This document shows positions 6,760 through 14,885 of a DNA stretch of 24,690 nt, in pieces. Positions within the stretch are counted from its first letter, which is position 1; each line of letters starts with the position of its first letter. The position numbers were made by a program, and so were the translations under genes. This stretch comes from CADAWZ01 sp045114665 (GTDB lineage: Bacteria > Vulcanimicrobiota > CADAWZ01), in assembly GCA_045114665.1 (NCBI GenBank), contig JBGUKW010000161.1, positions 1 to 24,690 on the forward strand, given 5' to 3'. The notes beneath the pieces are model-generated. The model did no database searches and was not told the origin of the DNA. It saw only the letters and a list, made by a program, of their open reading frames with translations.

Positions 6760-8790
6760 ATGGACGGAAAAATTGGTTCAGATATAAGCTCTAAAAATTT
6801 TTACTCTATTTTTAAAGGACGTACAGACAGGGTTGCTATATATAACCAACCAACAAGTAAAGTAATATCCATTGAAGTAAAAAAAGGCGATTGGGAAATA
6901 ACAAGTAGAACAGAAGCACACTTAAAAGGTCAAACACGACTTGCACTTTACAACCATCTTTCAGACAATACTTGTACTTGGGCAAATGTAATATTTGATG
7001 AATCAACAAAAACTCCAACATCAAGAAACTCACTCTTATTTGCTCAAGACTGTGCTAAGCTTGGACTTACCGATGTCAAAAGAGAAAGAACAAAAATAAA
7101 AGGTGAAAACTATGCCTGTTGGATGTTCTTTGACAAACCGATATCTGCAAAAAAGATAAGATATCTAATTGGTCTTATTTTTAAAAGACTTGATATAAAA
7201 CAAGCTGAAATATTGCCAGCAGAAGACATGCTGACAACAGGTAGTCAAGGAAATTATGCTTGGCTCCCATATTTTGGTGGAAGTGATAAATGGATAGATC
7301 CAAGTGGAGCTCCAAGAGTTGACTTAGGTTCAAAACAGGGATTCACTGTCTTTTTAAACGATAACGGAGAACCATTAAAAGCTCCATGGGCAAGAATTCA
7401 TAAATATACAGAAGAAGAAATAGACAACGCTATTCTATATATTGACGAATATATTCCATCTGATCCAACTCCAAATGAAGGTATAGAAATAAAAGACTCA
7501 CACATAAAGAAAATACTGGAAAAATGTGAGGCTGTTAAAAATATAATTACAGAACTCAAAAAAACAAACACACTAAATGACAAAATAGTTGAACTATTAG
7601 GACCAATGTTTGTTACATGGAATAGAACAGATTATTTCCATAAACTCATATCAAAAACAAAGGGATATGACAAAGCATTTATTGACAAAAAATTGGCTTC
7701 TTTACCAGTAGGAATGCCTTTTACTCCTTGTGCTGCTTTTAAACAAGCTGGATATTGTCCAGCTGATAAAAAAGAATGCTTTACCCCAAAGCCACCAATT
7801 GTTGAAAGATATGGAAAACTCGAAGAAGATACAACAGCCGACAAAGAAAAATACAGACAATTTTCTCCTGCAATATGGGCATTCCAAGCTATTAGAGAGA
7901 GAATATCAGAAGAAAAAGATTCAGAAACAGCTGTTATTGATATAGACACAGTAGATTTTTCAGACCAACTGACCATATTTGAGCAAGAATTGGCTGAACA
8001 AAGAAATCTAATAATAAAAAATAGACGTCCCTGTTCTGGTTTATCAACAGGATTAAATTGTCTAAACAGAGATTTAGATGGACTAAGACCTGATTTTCTG
8101 ACAATAGTTGCAGGAGTTCAAGGTTGCGGAAAACACACAATTTGTTCACAAGCTATGGAGCATTGTGCAGCTGAAAAGAAAACCGCAATATATATAACTT
8201 ATGGAGATACAAAATCTACAGCAGCTTCTAAAATGTTAGCAAGATGTAGTGGAATCGATTATAGAAAAATAATCAGAGGAACATTAAGTGATGAAGAAAT
8301 GGCAAGAATTGCCGATACTTCCCAAAAATTAAAAGACACTTATGGACCATATATGTACTTCATTGAAGGAAATGATTCAATGGGAATCAAAAAAATAAGA
8401 ATGATTCTCGACTCAATGGAAGCACACCTATTGATTATTGATTCATTAAATATGATTCCATTCATTTCAAAAAATCAACTTACAGATGTACCTTCAAGAA
8501 TTGAACAAAATGTGAGACAGTTAAAAACCCTTGCAAGATACAAAAAAATTCCAATACTTGCTACTTTCTCAACAAGAGATAAAGATAGCAACATCTCAGA
8601 ACTTGTATATATTGAATCCCTTGTCATGCAAGCATGTGACAACTGGATTCAACTCGAAGAAGGTAAAAAATCAATAGAACAAGCCAAAGAATATTTAATG
8701 TATATAAGAAAAAATAGAGCTGGAGATAAAAATTTAGCTTATAGATTGGCATATCAACCATTCCTTCAAAGATTTGTGGAGATGAAATAA
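6760..8790 (+). CDS. Primase-helicase-like fusion: AEP (TOTE-like) domain plus DnaB-like RecA domain, catalytic motifs degenerate
   Basis: A 676-residue protein. Residues about 14-210 follow the archaeo-eukaryotic primase pattern of TOTE-type systems: FKGRTDRVAIY, then HLKGQTRLALYNHL, TWANVIFDES, ERTKIKGENYACWMFF, and GNYAWLPYF followed by GFTVFLND. Residues about 320-342 hold C324-x8-C333-x6-C340, perhaps with H294 a metal site. Residues about 425-676 are DnaB/RadA-like: STGLNCLNRDLDG, P-loop GVQGCGKHT (452-460), Walker B LLIIDS (557-562), and the DnaB-type ending RKNRAGDKN... with QRFVEM. Key residues look altered: the first Asp of the primase DxD is Ile78, the motif II His is Ala119, and His459 stands where the P-loop Ser/Thr should be. 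GGAGAG precedes the ATG. The stop overlaps the cupin start. It could be a divergent replication enzyme, a defence or element remnant, or a regulatory pseudoenzyme. Confidence 0.75.
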   Translation: MDGKIGSDISSKNFYSIFKGRTDRVAIYNQPTSKVISIEVKKGDWEITSRTEAHLKGQTRLALYNHLSDNTCTWANVIFDESTKTPTSRNSLLFAQDCAKLGLTDVKRERTKIKGENYACWMFFDKPISAKKIRYLIGLIFKRLDIKQAEILPAEDMLTTGSQGNYAWLPYFGGSDKWIDPSGAPRVDLGSKQGFTVFLNDNGEPLKAPWARIHKYTEEEIDNAILYIDEYIPSDPTPNEGIEIKDSHIKKILEKCEAVKNIITELKKTNTLNDKIVELLGPMFVTWNRTDYFHKLISKTKGYDKAFIDKKLASLPVGMPFTPCAAFKQAGYCPADKKECFTPKPPIVERYGKLEEDTTADKEKYRQFSPAIWAFQAIRERISEEKDSETAVIDIDTVDFSDQLTIFEQELAEQRNLIIKNRRPCSGLSTGLNCLNRDLDGLRPDFLTIVAGVQGCGKHTICSQAMEHCAAEKKTAIYITYGDTKSTAASKMLARCSGIDYRKIIRGTLSDEEMARIADTSQKLKDTYGPYMYFIEGNDSMGIKKIRMILDSMEAHLLIIDSLNMIPFISKNQLTDVPSRIEQNVRQLKTLARYKKIPILATFSTRDKDSNISELVYIESLVMQACDNWIQLEEGKKSIEQAKEYLMYIRKNRAGDKNLAYRLAYQPFLQRFVEMK

Positions 8791-9398
8791 TGAAAAAAAT
8801 AGCTTTTGTTTTCATTCTTATTTTGGCTTTTATCATAAGTATAAATGAAAATATAGAAGCCAAGGGTAAAAAACAACCTAAAATACCTAAAGTTTTGACA
8901 CACGACGATATAATTAAGAGAATAAAAAAATCAGGTGGAACTGTTTTTCCAGTAGGTCAAGAAAATAAAGGATATGCAAAGTATTTTACTGGAAAAAGTT
9001 ATTTAGCTCCACTATCAGCAGATGAAGACATACAAATTGCAAATGTAACATTTGAACCAAATTGTATAAATCACTGGCATAAACATCATAAATCCTGCCA
9101 AATTTTAGTTGGAGTATCTGGAAAAGGTTATTATCAAATAGAGGGAGAGCCTATAAGAACTATTGAACCAGGTGATACAGTAACAATTCCAGCAGACACT
9201 AAACATTGGCATGGAGCTACTGAGAAAAGTTGGTTTCAACATCTTTCTATAATGAAAAAAGGTACTAAAACAACTTGGTTAGAACCTGTACAAAGAGAGA
9301 AAAAATTAAAAACTACAAAGAAACAATCTTCAAAAGAAGAAACTTCACAAGAAGAAAAAGAGGGGAAGGATACACAAAATGATAAAGATAATAAATAA
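8790..9398 (+). CDS. Exported cupin-domain protein
   Basis: A 202-residue secreted cupin. A hydrophobic signal peptide spans about 1-24 (NIEA-KG). The cupin barrel covers about 75-165. Motif 1 is N-H95-W-H97-K-H-H with Q104 where a metal-binding Glu is usual. Motif 2 is PGDTVTIPADTKHWHG with H139 and H141. This layout resembles the small cupins related to the carboxymuconolactone-decarboxylase/quercetinase-like group that bind one divalent metal. Residues 170-202 are a Lys/Glu/Ser-rich disordered tail. Its ATG overlaps the upstream stop (TAATG) with GGAG 8 bases before it, so translation is probably coupled to the primase-helicase gene. Reaction and substrate are unknown. Confidence 0.85.
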   Translation: MKKIAFVFILILAFIISINENIEAKGKKQPKIPKVLTHDDIIKRIKKSGGTVFPVGQENKGYAKYFTGKSYLAPLSADEDIQIANVTFEPNCINHWHKHHKSCQILVGVSGKGYYQIEGEPIRTIEPGDTVTIPADTKHWHGATEKSWFQHLSIMKKGTKTTWLEPVQREKKLKTTKKQSSKEETSQEEKEGKDTQNDKDNK

Positions 9399-9465
9399 AT
9401 TGCTTTGTTCGTCTGCTGTCGCCTTTTTGCTTATGGCACTTGTAGGTTGTGCAGGCGGAGAATAA
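9379..9465 (+). CDS. 28-residue micro-lipoprotein overlapping the cupin gene
   Basis: A small gene in a different frame from the cupin, overlapping its last 20 bases. It encodes a basic N-terminus (MIKIINK), a hydrophobic core, and a lipobox L21-V-G-C24 followed by only AGGE. After signal peptidase II cleavage, the mature product would be a lipidated pentapeptide, CAGGE. GGGGAAGG at 9362-9369 gives a strong ribosome site at proper spacing, and a strong terminator follows 21 bases after the stop. Small lipoproteins of this form include entericidin-like peptides, lysis lipoproteins and pheromone precursors; none can be assigned here. Coding status is inferred from ribosome site, lipobox and position. 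Confidence 0.72.
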   Translation: MIKIINKLLCSSAVAFLLMALVGCAGGE

Positions 9466-9485
9466 TAATTAGTTTAAAAATGAAT

Positions 9486-9535
9486 AAAAATGGGGCGTGA
9501 AGAATATTGACTTTTCTCACAGCCCCTATTTTTAT
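9486..9535 (+). terminator. Intrinsic terminator ending the primase-helicase/cupin/lipoprotein operon
   Basis: AAAAATGGGGC-GTGA on the left (from 9486) pairs with TCAC-A-GCCCC-TA-TTTTT on the right (to about 9535), the stronger part being GGGGC/GCCCC plus GTGA/TCAC with one bulge. It ends in a T-rich tract. The 9536-9645 stretch after it holds no gene that I can see. Confidence 0.88.
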
Positions 9536-9659
9536 TTTTCAGTATTTGTTATTAGCAGTTTAACAGCCTCCCTTTAGAATTATAGAGGATAAAAAATAAA
9601 AAACATAGAAAATCATTATAGATAACATATTTTTTAAAATACGGCAAGGAGGAAAAGTT

Positions 9660-11171
9660 ATGAAGTGGAGATCAAATCCAATTGTATATGAAATAAATAC
9701 AAGAATATGGTTAAAAGATATTTCCAATAAATACAAAACTAAAATGAATCTTGCTGATGTACCTGATGAAGTAATCTCTAACATAAAAAACTTGGGATTT
9801 GATGCAATATGGTTAATGGGAGTATGGGAACCTTCTATTGCAGGAAGAGAAATAGCTGCTTCACATCCTGGGCTTATATCTGATTTTAAAAACACTTTAG
9901 ATGACCTAAAATCAGAGGATATAGTCTCCTCGCCTTATGCAGTAAAAAACTATAATGTTTCAAAAATTTTAGGTGGAGATGATTCACTAATAAAATTTAG
10001 AGAAAAAATAAATAAGGCGGGATTAAAGTTAGTTCTTGACTTTGTTCCCAATCATACTGCAATAGACCATCCTTGGATAAAAGAACACCCTGAATATTAT
10101 GTAAGAGGCAATTATTCAGATTATATAAGAGACAGTGCCAATTTTTTTAATGCAGGAACAGAATCTGAACCCAAAATTTTTGCACATGGAAAAGACCCAT
10201 ATTATCCAGGTTGGACAGACACAGCACAATTAAATTATTTTAATGGTGGACTGAGACAGGCAATGATAGAAGTCATAAAAAAAATTGCCAAAATGTCTGA
10301 TGGAATAAGATGTGATATGGCTATGCTCATAATGAAAGGCATACAATATCAAGTTTGGGGAGATAGACTATTCGCAGAAAAAGATTCAAATGAATATGAT
10401 GAATTTTGGAGTGAAGCCATAAAAGAAATAAAAAGTGAATATCCTGATTTTATATTTATTGCAGAAGCATACTGGATGAAAGAAGGACCACTTCAAGATT
10501 TAGGCTTTGATTACACTTATGATAAAGCCCTTTATGATTGGCTAAAAAGGGGAGAAATAAGAGAGATTTATTCATATATAAGCAGAGGATTTGATGAATA
10601 TCAAAAAAAATGTATAAGATTTATTGAAAATCACGATGAAGAAAGAGCAAGAAAAGCATTTGGAACAGAACATCAAAAAAGTGCATTACTTACAATCCTT
10701 TCATTACCAGGTGCAACATTGATCCATGAAGGAGAAATTGAAGGCAAAAAAATAAAAGTTCCTGTTCAGCTCGCAAGAAGACCAAAAGAAGATATAAATG
10801 AAAACATCAAAAATTTTTATATAAATCTTTTAAAAATAACATCACAAGATGAATTCCATAACGGAAAGTATAGGTTATATCACCAAAGAAGTGCTTGGGA
10901 AGGTAACTATACATATACAAATTATTTGATTTGGTCATGGAGTTCAAAAGAGAATTTTTATTTAATTGTAATAAATTTCTCACCTTTCAGAAGTCAATGT
11001 TATGTGACACTACCAAGTGAAGAAGTTGACAATCAAAATTGTACTTTAGTAGATATGCTTGGATCAAACATATATGAAAGAGATGGTTGTGTATTATGTA
11101 GGCAGGGACTTTATCTCGATATGCAACCTTGGACAAGACATCTTTTCAAATTCGAAAGAGAAGAACAATAA
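9660..11171 (+). CDS. GH13 (alpha-amylase family) glycoside hydrolase or transferase
   Basis: A 503-residue cytoplasmic (no signal peptide) TIM-barrel enzyme acting on alpha-glucans or related alpha-glucosides. All four GH13 regions are present: I, DFVPNH at 127-132; II, GIRCDMA with nucleophile Asp219; III, FIAEAYW with acid/base Glu269; IV, FIENHDEERA with transition-state Asp326. Residues from about 400 form the C-terminal beta domain, ending in QPWTRHLFKFE. The B-domain insert after region I is short. AAGGAGG at 9646-9652 fixes the start. It stands alone between two terminators, so its partners in glycogen or maltodextrin metabolism are not visible. Hydrolase versus transferase activity cannot be told from these motifs. 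Confidence 0.93.
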   Translation: MKWRSNPIVYEINTRIWLKDISNKYKTKMNLADVPDEVISNIKNLGFDAIWLMGVWEPSIAGREIAASHPGLISDFKNTLDDLKSEDIVSSPYAVKNYNVSKILGGDDSLIKFREKINKAGLKLVLDFVPNHTAIDHPWIKEHPEYYVRGNYSDYIRDSANFFNAGTESEPKIFAHGKDPYYPGWTDTAQLNYFNGGLRQAMIEVIKKIAKMSDGIRCDMAMLIMKGIQYQVWGDRLFAEKDSNEYDEFWSEAIKEIKSEYPDFIFIAEAYWMKEGPLQDLGFDYTYDKALYDWLKRGEIREIYSYISRGFDEYQKKCIRFIENHDEERARKAFGTEHQKSALLTILSLPGATLIHEGEIEGKKIKVPVQLARRPKEDINENIKNFYINLLKITSQDEFHNGKYRLYHQRSAWEGNYTYTNYLIWSWSSKENFYLIVINFSPFRSQCYVTLPSEEVDNQNCTLVDMLGSNIYERDGCVLCRQGLYLDMQPWTRHLFKFEREEQ

Positions 11172-11177
11172 CAAAAT

Positions 11178-11216
11178 AAAAAAAGACTCCAAAATTGAAA
11201 TTTGGAGTCTTTTTTT
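11178..11216. terminator. Bidirectional intrinsic terminator
   Basis: A perfect 16-bp stem, AAAAAAAGACTCCAAA (11178-11193) with TTTGGAGTCTTTTTTT (11201-11216), has T-runs in both directions. It serves the GH13 gene and the convergent DUF4127 gene, and it touches the last base of the latter's TGA stop codon. Confidence 0.95.
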
Positions 11217-12697
11217 CACTTTGTTATTATAAATACTTCAAAAAGTCTTGACCAAGGCAATTCAGCTTTTATAAATTTTGGAGCTTGCTTTTTGAATCCA
11301 ATTTTTGAAATTTTGTCAGCATATTTTTTCATCTCTTTATTTATACTATGAGAAATTTTTTCTTCTTCATTTTCCTTCATACCAAGAGATGAAATGCCAC
11401 TTACAAGACATTTCAATTTCATTTTTGTTCTGATAATGCTTTGATAAATAAAATCATCGAGTAATCTCTCAAACATAAATTTTACATGTGTTCTATTGTT
11501 TGATCTATTTAATTTTTTTGAGATATATCTTATAATAGCATGTGAAATTGTTGTACCTAAAGTATTTCCAGATGTATTCCAAGCAGCATAAGACATCAAA
11601 ATTGAAGGGTTTACTTTTTTTATCAAAGTCTTTGTAAAATGTATATCTGCCCCATTTGCATATTTGACATCTGCAACAGCGATATTCTTACCTTTTTTGA
11701 TACATTCCAATATTTCATTTACAAAAATTTCATCTTTTTCATTTTTCTCTAAATGTTGAACTTCTGTTTCTTTCTGTCCATTTGGATGAACTTTACAAAA
11801 TAAATCTATATCTGCATTTTCTTTTACAATTTTACAGCCTGAAGCATTTATATATTCAACAACAACATCTTTTATTGGCTTGCTTTCATAAATTGTATTT
11901 TTAAAAGCTCCTTCTTCAGAAGAATAATGAATTGCAAAAGTTGGATTTAAAGAAAACTCATCTTTAATAATAAGTGCCTCAGCAAGCATGGCAAGCTCAT
12001 CTATTCCATTACAAACAGTAGTTCTATCATCATCTTTCATCAAAACTTTTATTTTTTCTGCTTCAAGAGTATTTGGGCCAACACAAACTACATCATCAAG
12101 ACCAATTAAAAGCCTATCTATTAAATTATTTTTTTTCCATTCACATGCTTTTAAATTTATATCAAAATTTCTTTTTCTACATAAAATATATTCATCAAAA
12201 AACTCCGCCATTTCACTGTCTTTTGATATTTCTTTTAAAACAGAAGAAAATTCAGATTCAGATAAAGACAGAATAGGATATAATTTTTTGATGTTCTTTT
12301 TTATTTTTTCAGCTTGGAGCAAAATTTTTTCATTCGTAAAAGTTGGAAGAGTTCGCATTATTGAAGAAAAAATAATAATTTTTGAAGCAGGTTTAATTTT
12401 TAAAAATTCTTCTAATTTTCTTGCATTTTCTTCACATTCTGAAGTTGAATTATTCATATTTCGTGAAGCAACAAGACCGCCATAAATCAACATATCGAGA
12501 GATAATAGAAGAATATCTTCTTTTGTTGTATTTTCATACAACCAATTTAAAATTTTAGTTGAATCTCCATGCTTTTTAAATATTCCCAAGAATATCTCTG
12601 GAGGAATTTTTATTTTATATCCCCCTATCTCAGCAAGTTGAGAAGGAAAAATCATTGTACAAGGTCTATTGTCAATAGGAACAAAAATTATACTCAT
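11216..12697 (-). CDS. DUF4127 family protein
   Basis: A 493-residue protein matching the DUF4127 family from end to end. The signature N-terminus FVPIDNRPCTMIFPSQLA is followed by IPPEIFLG and by LLLSLDMLIYGGLVASR (about 63-79). The later block DVKYANGADIHF and the motif AAWNTSGNTLGTTISHAI (about 375-392) are also family hallmarks. No signal peptide is visible, so it is probably cytoplasmic. The biochemical function of the family is not established to my knowledge. A moderate AAGGAT lies upstream of the ATG on the minus strand, and 254 bases separate it from the divergent rlmN. The shared terminator with GH13 is positional and does not by itself link the two functions. Confidence 0.88.
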   Translation of the reverse strand: MSIIFVPIDNRPCTMIFPSQLAEIGGYKIKIPPEIFLGIFKKHGDSTKILNWLYENTTKEDILLLSLDMLIYGGLVASRNMNNSTSECEENARKLEEFLKIKPASKIIIFSSIMRTLPTFTNEKILLQAEKIKKNIKKLYPILSLSESEFSSVLKEISKDSEMAEFFDEYILCRKRNFDINLKACEWKKNNLIDRLLIGLDDVVCVGPNTLEAEKIKVLMKDDDRTTVCNGIDELAMLAEALIIKDEFSLNPTFAIHYSSEEGAFKNTIYESKPIKDVVVEYINASGCKIVKENADIDLFCKVHPNGQKETEVQHLEKNEKDEIFVNEILECIKKGKNIAVADVKYANGADIHFTKTLIKKVNPSILMSYAAWNTSGNTLGTTISHAIIRYISKKLNRSNNRTHVKFMFERLLDDFIYQSIIRTKMKLKCLVSGISSLGMKENEEEKISHSINKEMKKYADKISKIGFKKQAPKFIKAELPWSRLFEVFIITK

Positions 12698-12774
12698 TCA
12701 TTTATATCCTTTTTATGTAGGTTATCCAATACTATTAATTTGAAAAGTGAATAATTAGCTCATTATCTGCTTAC

Positions 12775-12822
12775 ACCGAACAAAAATTGCTCATTCAAAT
12801 TATTTAACAGCCAAATTAATAA
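12775..12822 (+). repeat. Two-box dispersed repeat, copy 2 (order A then B)
   Basis: Box A (12775-12801, ACCGAACAAAAATTGCTCAT...) runs into box B (12797-12822). Both match copy 1 at 264-341 at nearly 90 percent or better, but in the opposite order. A further GCTCATT at 12758-12764 hints at another decayed box A upstream. The copy lies between the divergent DUF4127 and rlmN genes. There is no open frame through it. Confidence 0.6.
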
Positions 12823-12871
12823 TTTCTATTTTATATATCCAATGCCTTTTTATAAGAATTTTATAAAATTA

Positions 12872-12900
12872 TTGTATAAAATTAAATAATGTGCTAAAAT
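12872..12900 (+). promoter_or_regulatory. Sigma-70-type promoter for rlmN
   Basis: TTGTAT (-35, 12872-12877), a 17-base spacer and TAAAAT (-10, 12895-12900). A TGC directly before the -10 makes it an extended -10 promoter. Transcription should start near 12907, about 45 bases before the rlmN ATG. Confidence 0.78.
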
Positions 12901-12951
12901 ACATAGAAATAACTATGGACAAAAGAATCTATATATAAAACATAACGAGCT

Positions 12952-14022
12952 ATGGAAAAGAAAAATTTAAAAGGACTGACAAAAGAAGAACTGTATTCCT
13001 TCTTTGAAGAAATCGGAGAAAAACCTTTCAGAGGTCTTCAAATGACCAAACATATGTACCAAAGGGGAATTTCTGATTTTGATGAAATGACTGATTTTGG
13101 TAAAAAGCTGAGAGACAAACTAAAAAATATAGCATATATTGAAGACATAAAAACATTGAGACATCTCGTATCTTCACAAAAAGACACAGAAAAATTTCTT
13201 TTTGGATTGTCAGATGGAAATTGCCTTGAAAGTGTTATAATGAGCTATGAAGACCATATTGGACCATCGAGATTGACAGCTTGCATATCAACACAAGTGG
13301 GCTGTCTAATGGGTTGTTCTTTTTGTGCAACAGGAAAAAGTGGCTTTATAAGAAATTTAACAGCTGGAGAAATTGTAGATCAGATAATACAAATGCAAAA
13401 AATAATAGCTCCTTCTGAGAGAAGAATTGCAAATGTCGTGATGATGGGCATGGGAGAACCAATGCTAAATTATGACAATGTAATGAAAGCTGTTGAAATA
13501 ATCAACTGTGCTGAAGGAATAGCAATAGGAATGAGACATATTGCTATTTCCACTTGTGGAATAATTCCTGGTATAAAAAAACTTGCTCAAGAAGGTATCC
13601 AAGTTAAATTGGCTGTATCTCTCCATTCACCATTTGATGAAATAAGAAGTAAAATAATGCCAATAAACAAAAAATATCCACTTCCTGAATTGATGAAAGC
13701 ATTAAAAGAATATCAAGAAACAACTGGAAGAAGAATAACTTTTGAATATGCAATGATTGACGGTGTAAATGATGATCTAAAATCCGCAGAAGAATTGGCT
13801 AGAATACTCGAAGGATTTACCGCACTCATAAATCTAATACCATTAAATAATGTAACAGAATATGGTAAAAAAAGAAGTACAGATGAAAAAATAGAAAAAT
13901 TCAAATCTTTTATGGAAAATAAAGGAATAAGAACTACAATAAGAAAAGAACGCGGAACAGATATAAATGCCGCCTGTGGTCAATTAAGGAAAAAAGTTTT
14001 AGAAGAAGAAAAAAATGAATGA
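12952..14022 (+). CDS. rlmN: Dual-specificity 23S rRNA/tRNA adenine-C2 methyltransferase
   Basis: A 356-residue radical-SAM enzyme that methylates C2 of A2503 in 23S rRNA and A37 in some tRNAs. The N-terminal accessory domain begins NLKGLTKEELYSFFEEIGEK, and KPFRGLQMTKHMYQRGI is the usual second block. The [4Fe-4S] cluster motif is C118-x3-C122-x2-C125 in STQVGCLMGCSFCATGKSGF. GMGEPMLNYDNV is the SAM-contact block. The mono-methylated cysteine near the C-terminus is C342 (AACGQL), and C118 is the first cluster cysteine. The ribosome site is weak, but the N-terminus aligns with the family start. It overlaps the next gene by 8 bases, so translation is probably coupled. Confidence 0.97.
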   Translation: MEKKNLKGLTKEELYSFFEEIGEKPFRGLQMTKHMYQRGISDFDEMTDFGKKLRDKLKNIAYIEDIKTLRHLVSSQKDTEKFLFGLSDGNCLESVIMSYEDHIGPSRLTACISTQVGCLMGCSFCATGKSGFIRNLTAGEIVDQIIQMQKIIAPSERRIANVVMMGMGEPMLNYDNVMKAVEIINCAEGIAIGMRHIAISTCGIIPGIKKLAQEGIQVKLAVSLHSPFDEIRSKIMPINKKYPLPELMKALKEYQETTGRRITFEYAMIDGVNDDLKSAEELARILEGFTALINLIPLNNVTEYGKKRSTDEKIEKFKSFMENKGIRTTIRKERGTDINAACGQLRKKVLEEEKNE

Positions 14023-14869
14023 AAATAAATCTAATTTAATTGATATATGGAAAAAGTTTAAAAAGAATAAAATGGCTGTCATATCGCTATTTTTAATATT
14101 GCTATTCATCATATCTGCATTTTTAGCTCCAATATTAGCTCCTTATGATCCTGCTCTACAAAATATGTCTTATGACGGTATTCCACAACCACCTTCACTT
14201 AAACATCTTTTTGGAACTGATAACTACGGTAGAGATCTTTTTTCAAGAGCAATATTCGGAACTCGCATATCACTTCTCGTAGGATTTGGAGCTGTTGGTA
14301 TATACATGATAATAGGAATTATACTGGGAGCCATTTCTGGATATTTCGGTGGCATTGTTGATTCTCTAATTATGAGAATGTCTGACATAATGTTGAGTAT
14401 TCCTGTTTTTTTCTTTATACTTGCACTTCAAGTCATATTTACTCCATCTGTTTGGAATGTAATTTTAGTTATAGGATTTACAAACTGGGCTGGTCCAACA
14501 AGATTAATGAGAGCCCAAGCACTATCTCTAAAAGAATCACTATTTGTAGAAGCTGCACAGTCTTTCGGTGCAAAAGGAAAGCACATAATATTTAGACATA
14601 TAATACCAAACGCCATGTCCCCAATGATTGTTACAGCAACTTTGGGAGTTGCTTCTGCTATATTAATGGAATCAACACTTAGTTTTTTGGGTTTAGGAGT
14701 ACAAGAACCTTCTGCAAGTTGGGGAAATATGTTGATGAGGGCTCAAGAATACATGACAACAGCTCCTTGGATGGCAATATTTCCAGGAATACTTATAATG
14801 CTTGTAGTAATATCGTTTAATTTTTTGGGCGATGGACTCAGAGATGCCTTTGATCCTAAAACAAACTAA
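14015..14869 (+). CDS. ABC transporter permease, DppC/OppC type (orphan)
   Basis: A 284-residue inner-membrane permease of the peptide/nickel/oligosaccharide importer class. The N-terminal segment IWKKFKKNKMAVISLFLILL contains the first helix (about 20-40). A short periplasmic loop follows with HLFGTDNYGRDLFSR, a hallmark of DppC/OppC. The membrane core covers 85-275, with the EAA loop E179-A-A-x3-G that contacts the ATPase. The ending SFNFLGDGLRDAFDPK is typical. The partner permease, ATPases and binding protein are absent on both sides. It starts inside the rlmN end (8-base overlap) and upp starts 16 bases after its stop. Substrate is unknown. Confidence 0.93.
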   Translation: MNENKSNLIDIWKKFKKNKMAVISLFLILLFIISAFLAPILAPYDPALQNMSYDGIPQPPSLKHLFGTDNYGRDLFSRAIFGTRISLLVGFGAVGIYMIIGIILGAISGYFGGIVDSLIMRMSDIMLSIPVFFFILALQVIFTPSVWNVILVIGFTNWAGPTRLMRAQALSLKESLFVEAAQSFGAKGKHIIFRHIIPNAMSPMIVTATLGVASAILMESTLSFLGLGVQEPSASWGNMLMRAQEYMTTAPWMAIFPGILIMLVVISFNFLGDGLRDAFDPKTN

Positions 14870-14885
14870 AAGAGGAAAAGAACAA

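Noticed and set aside
14832..14885. Earlier ATG for upp inside the permease gene
   Set aside because: The extra residues do not belong to the family, and AGAGG at 14871-14875 serves ATG 14886.
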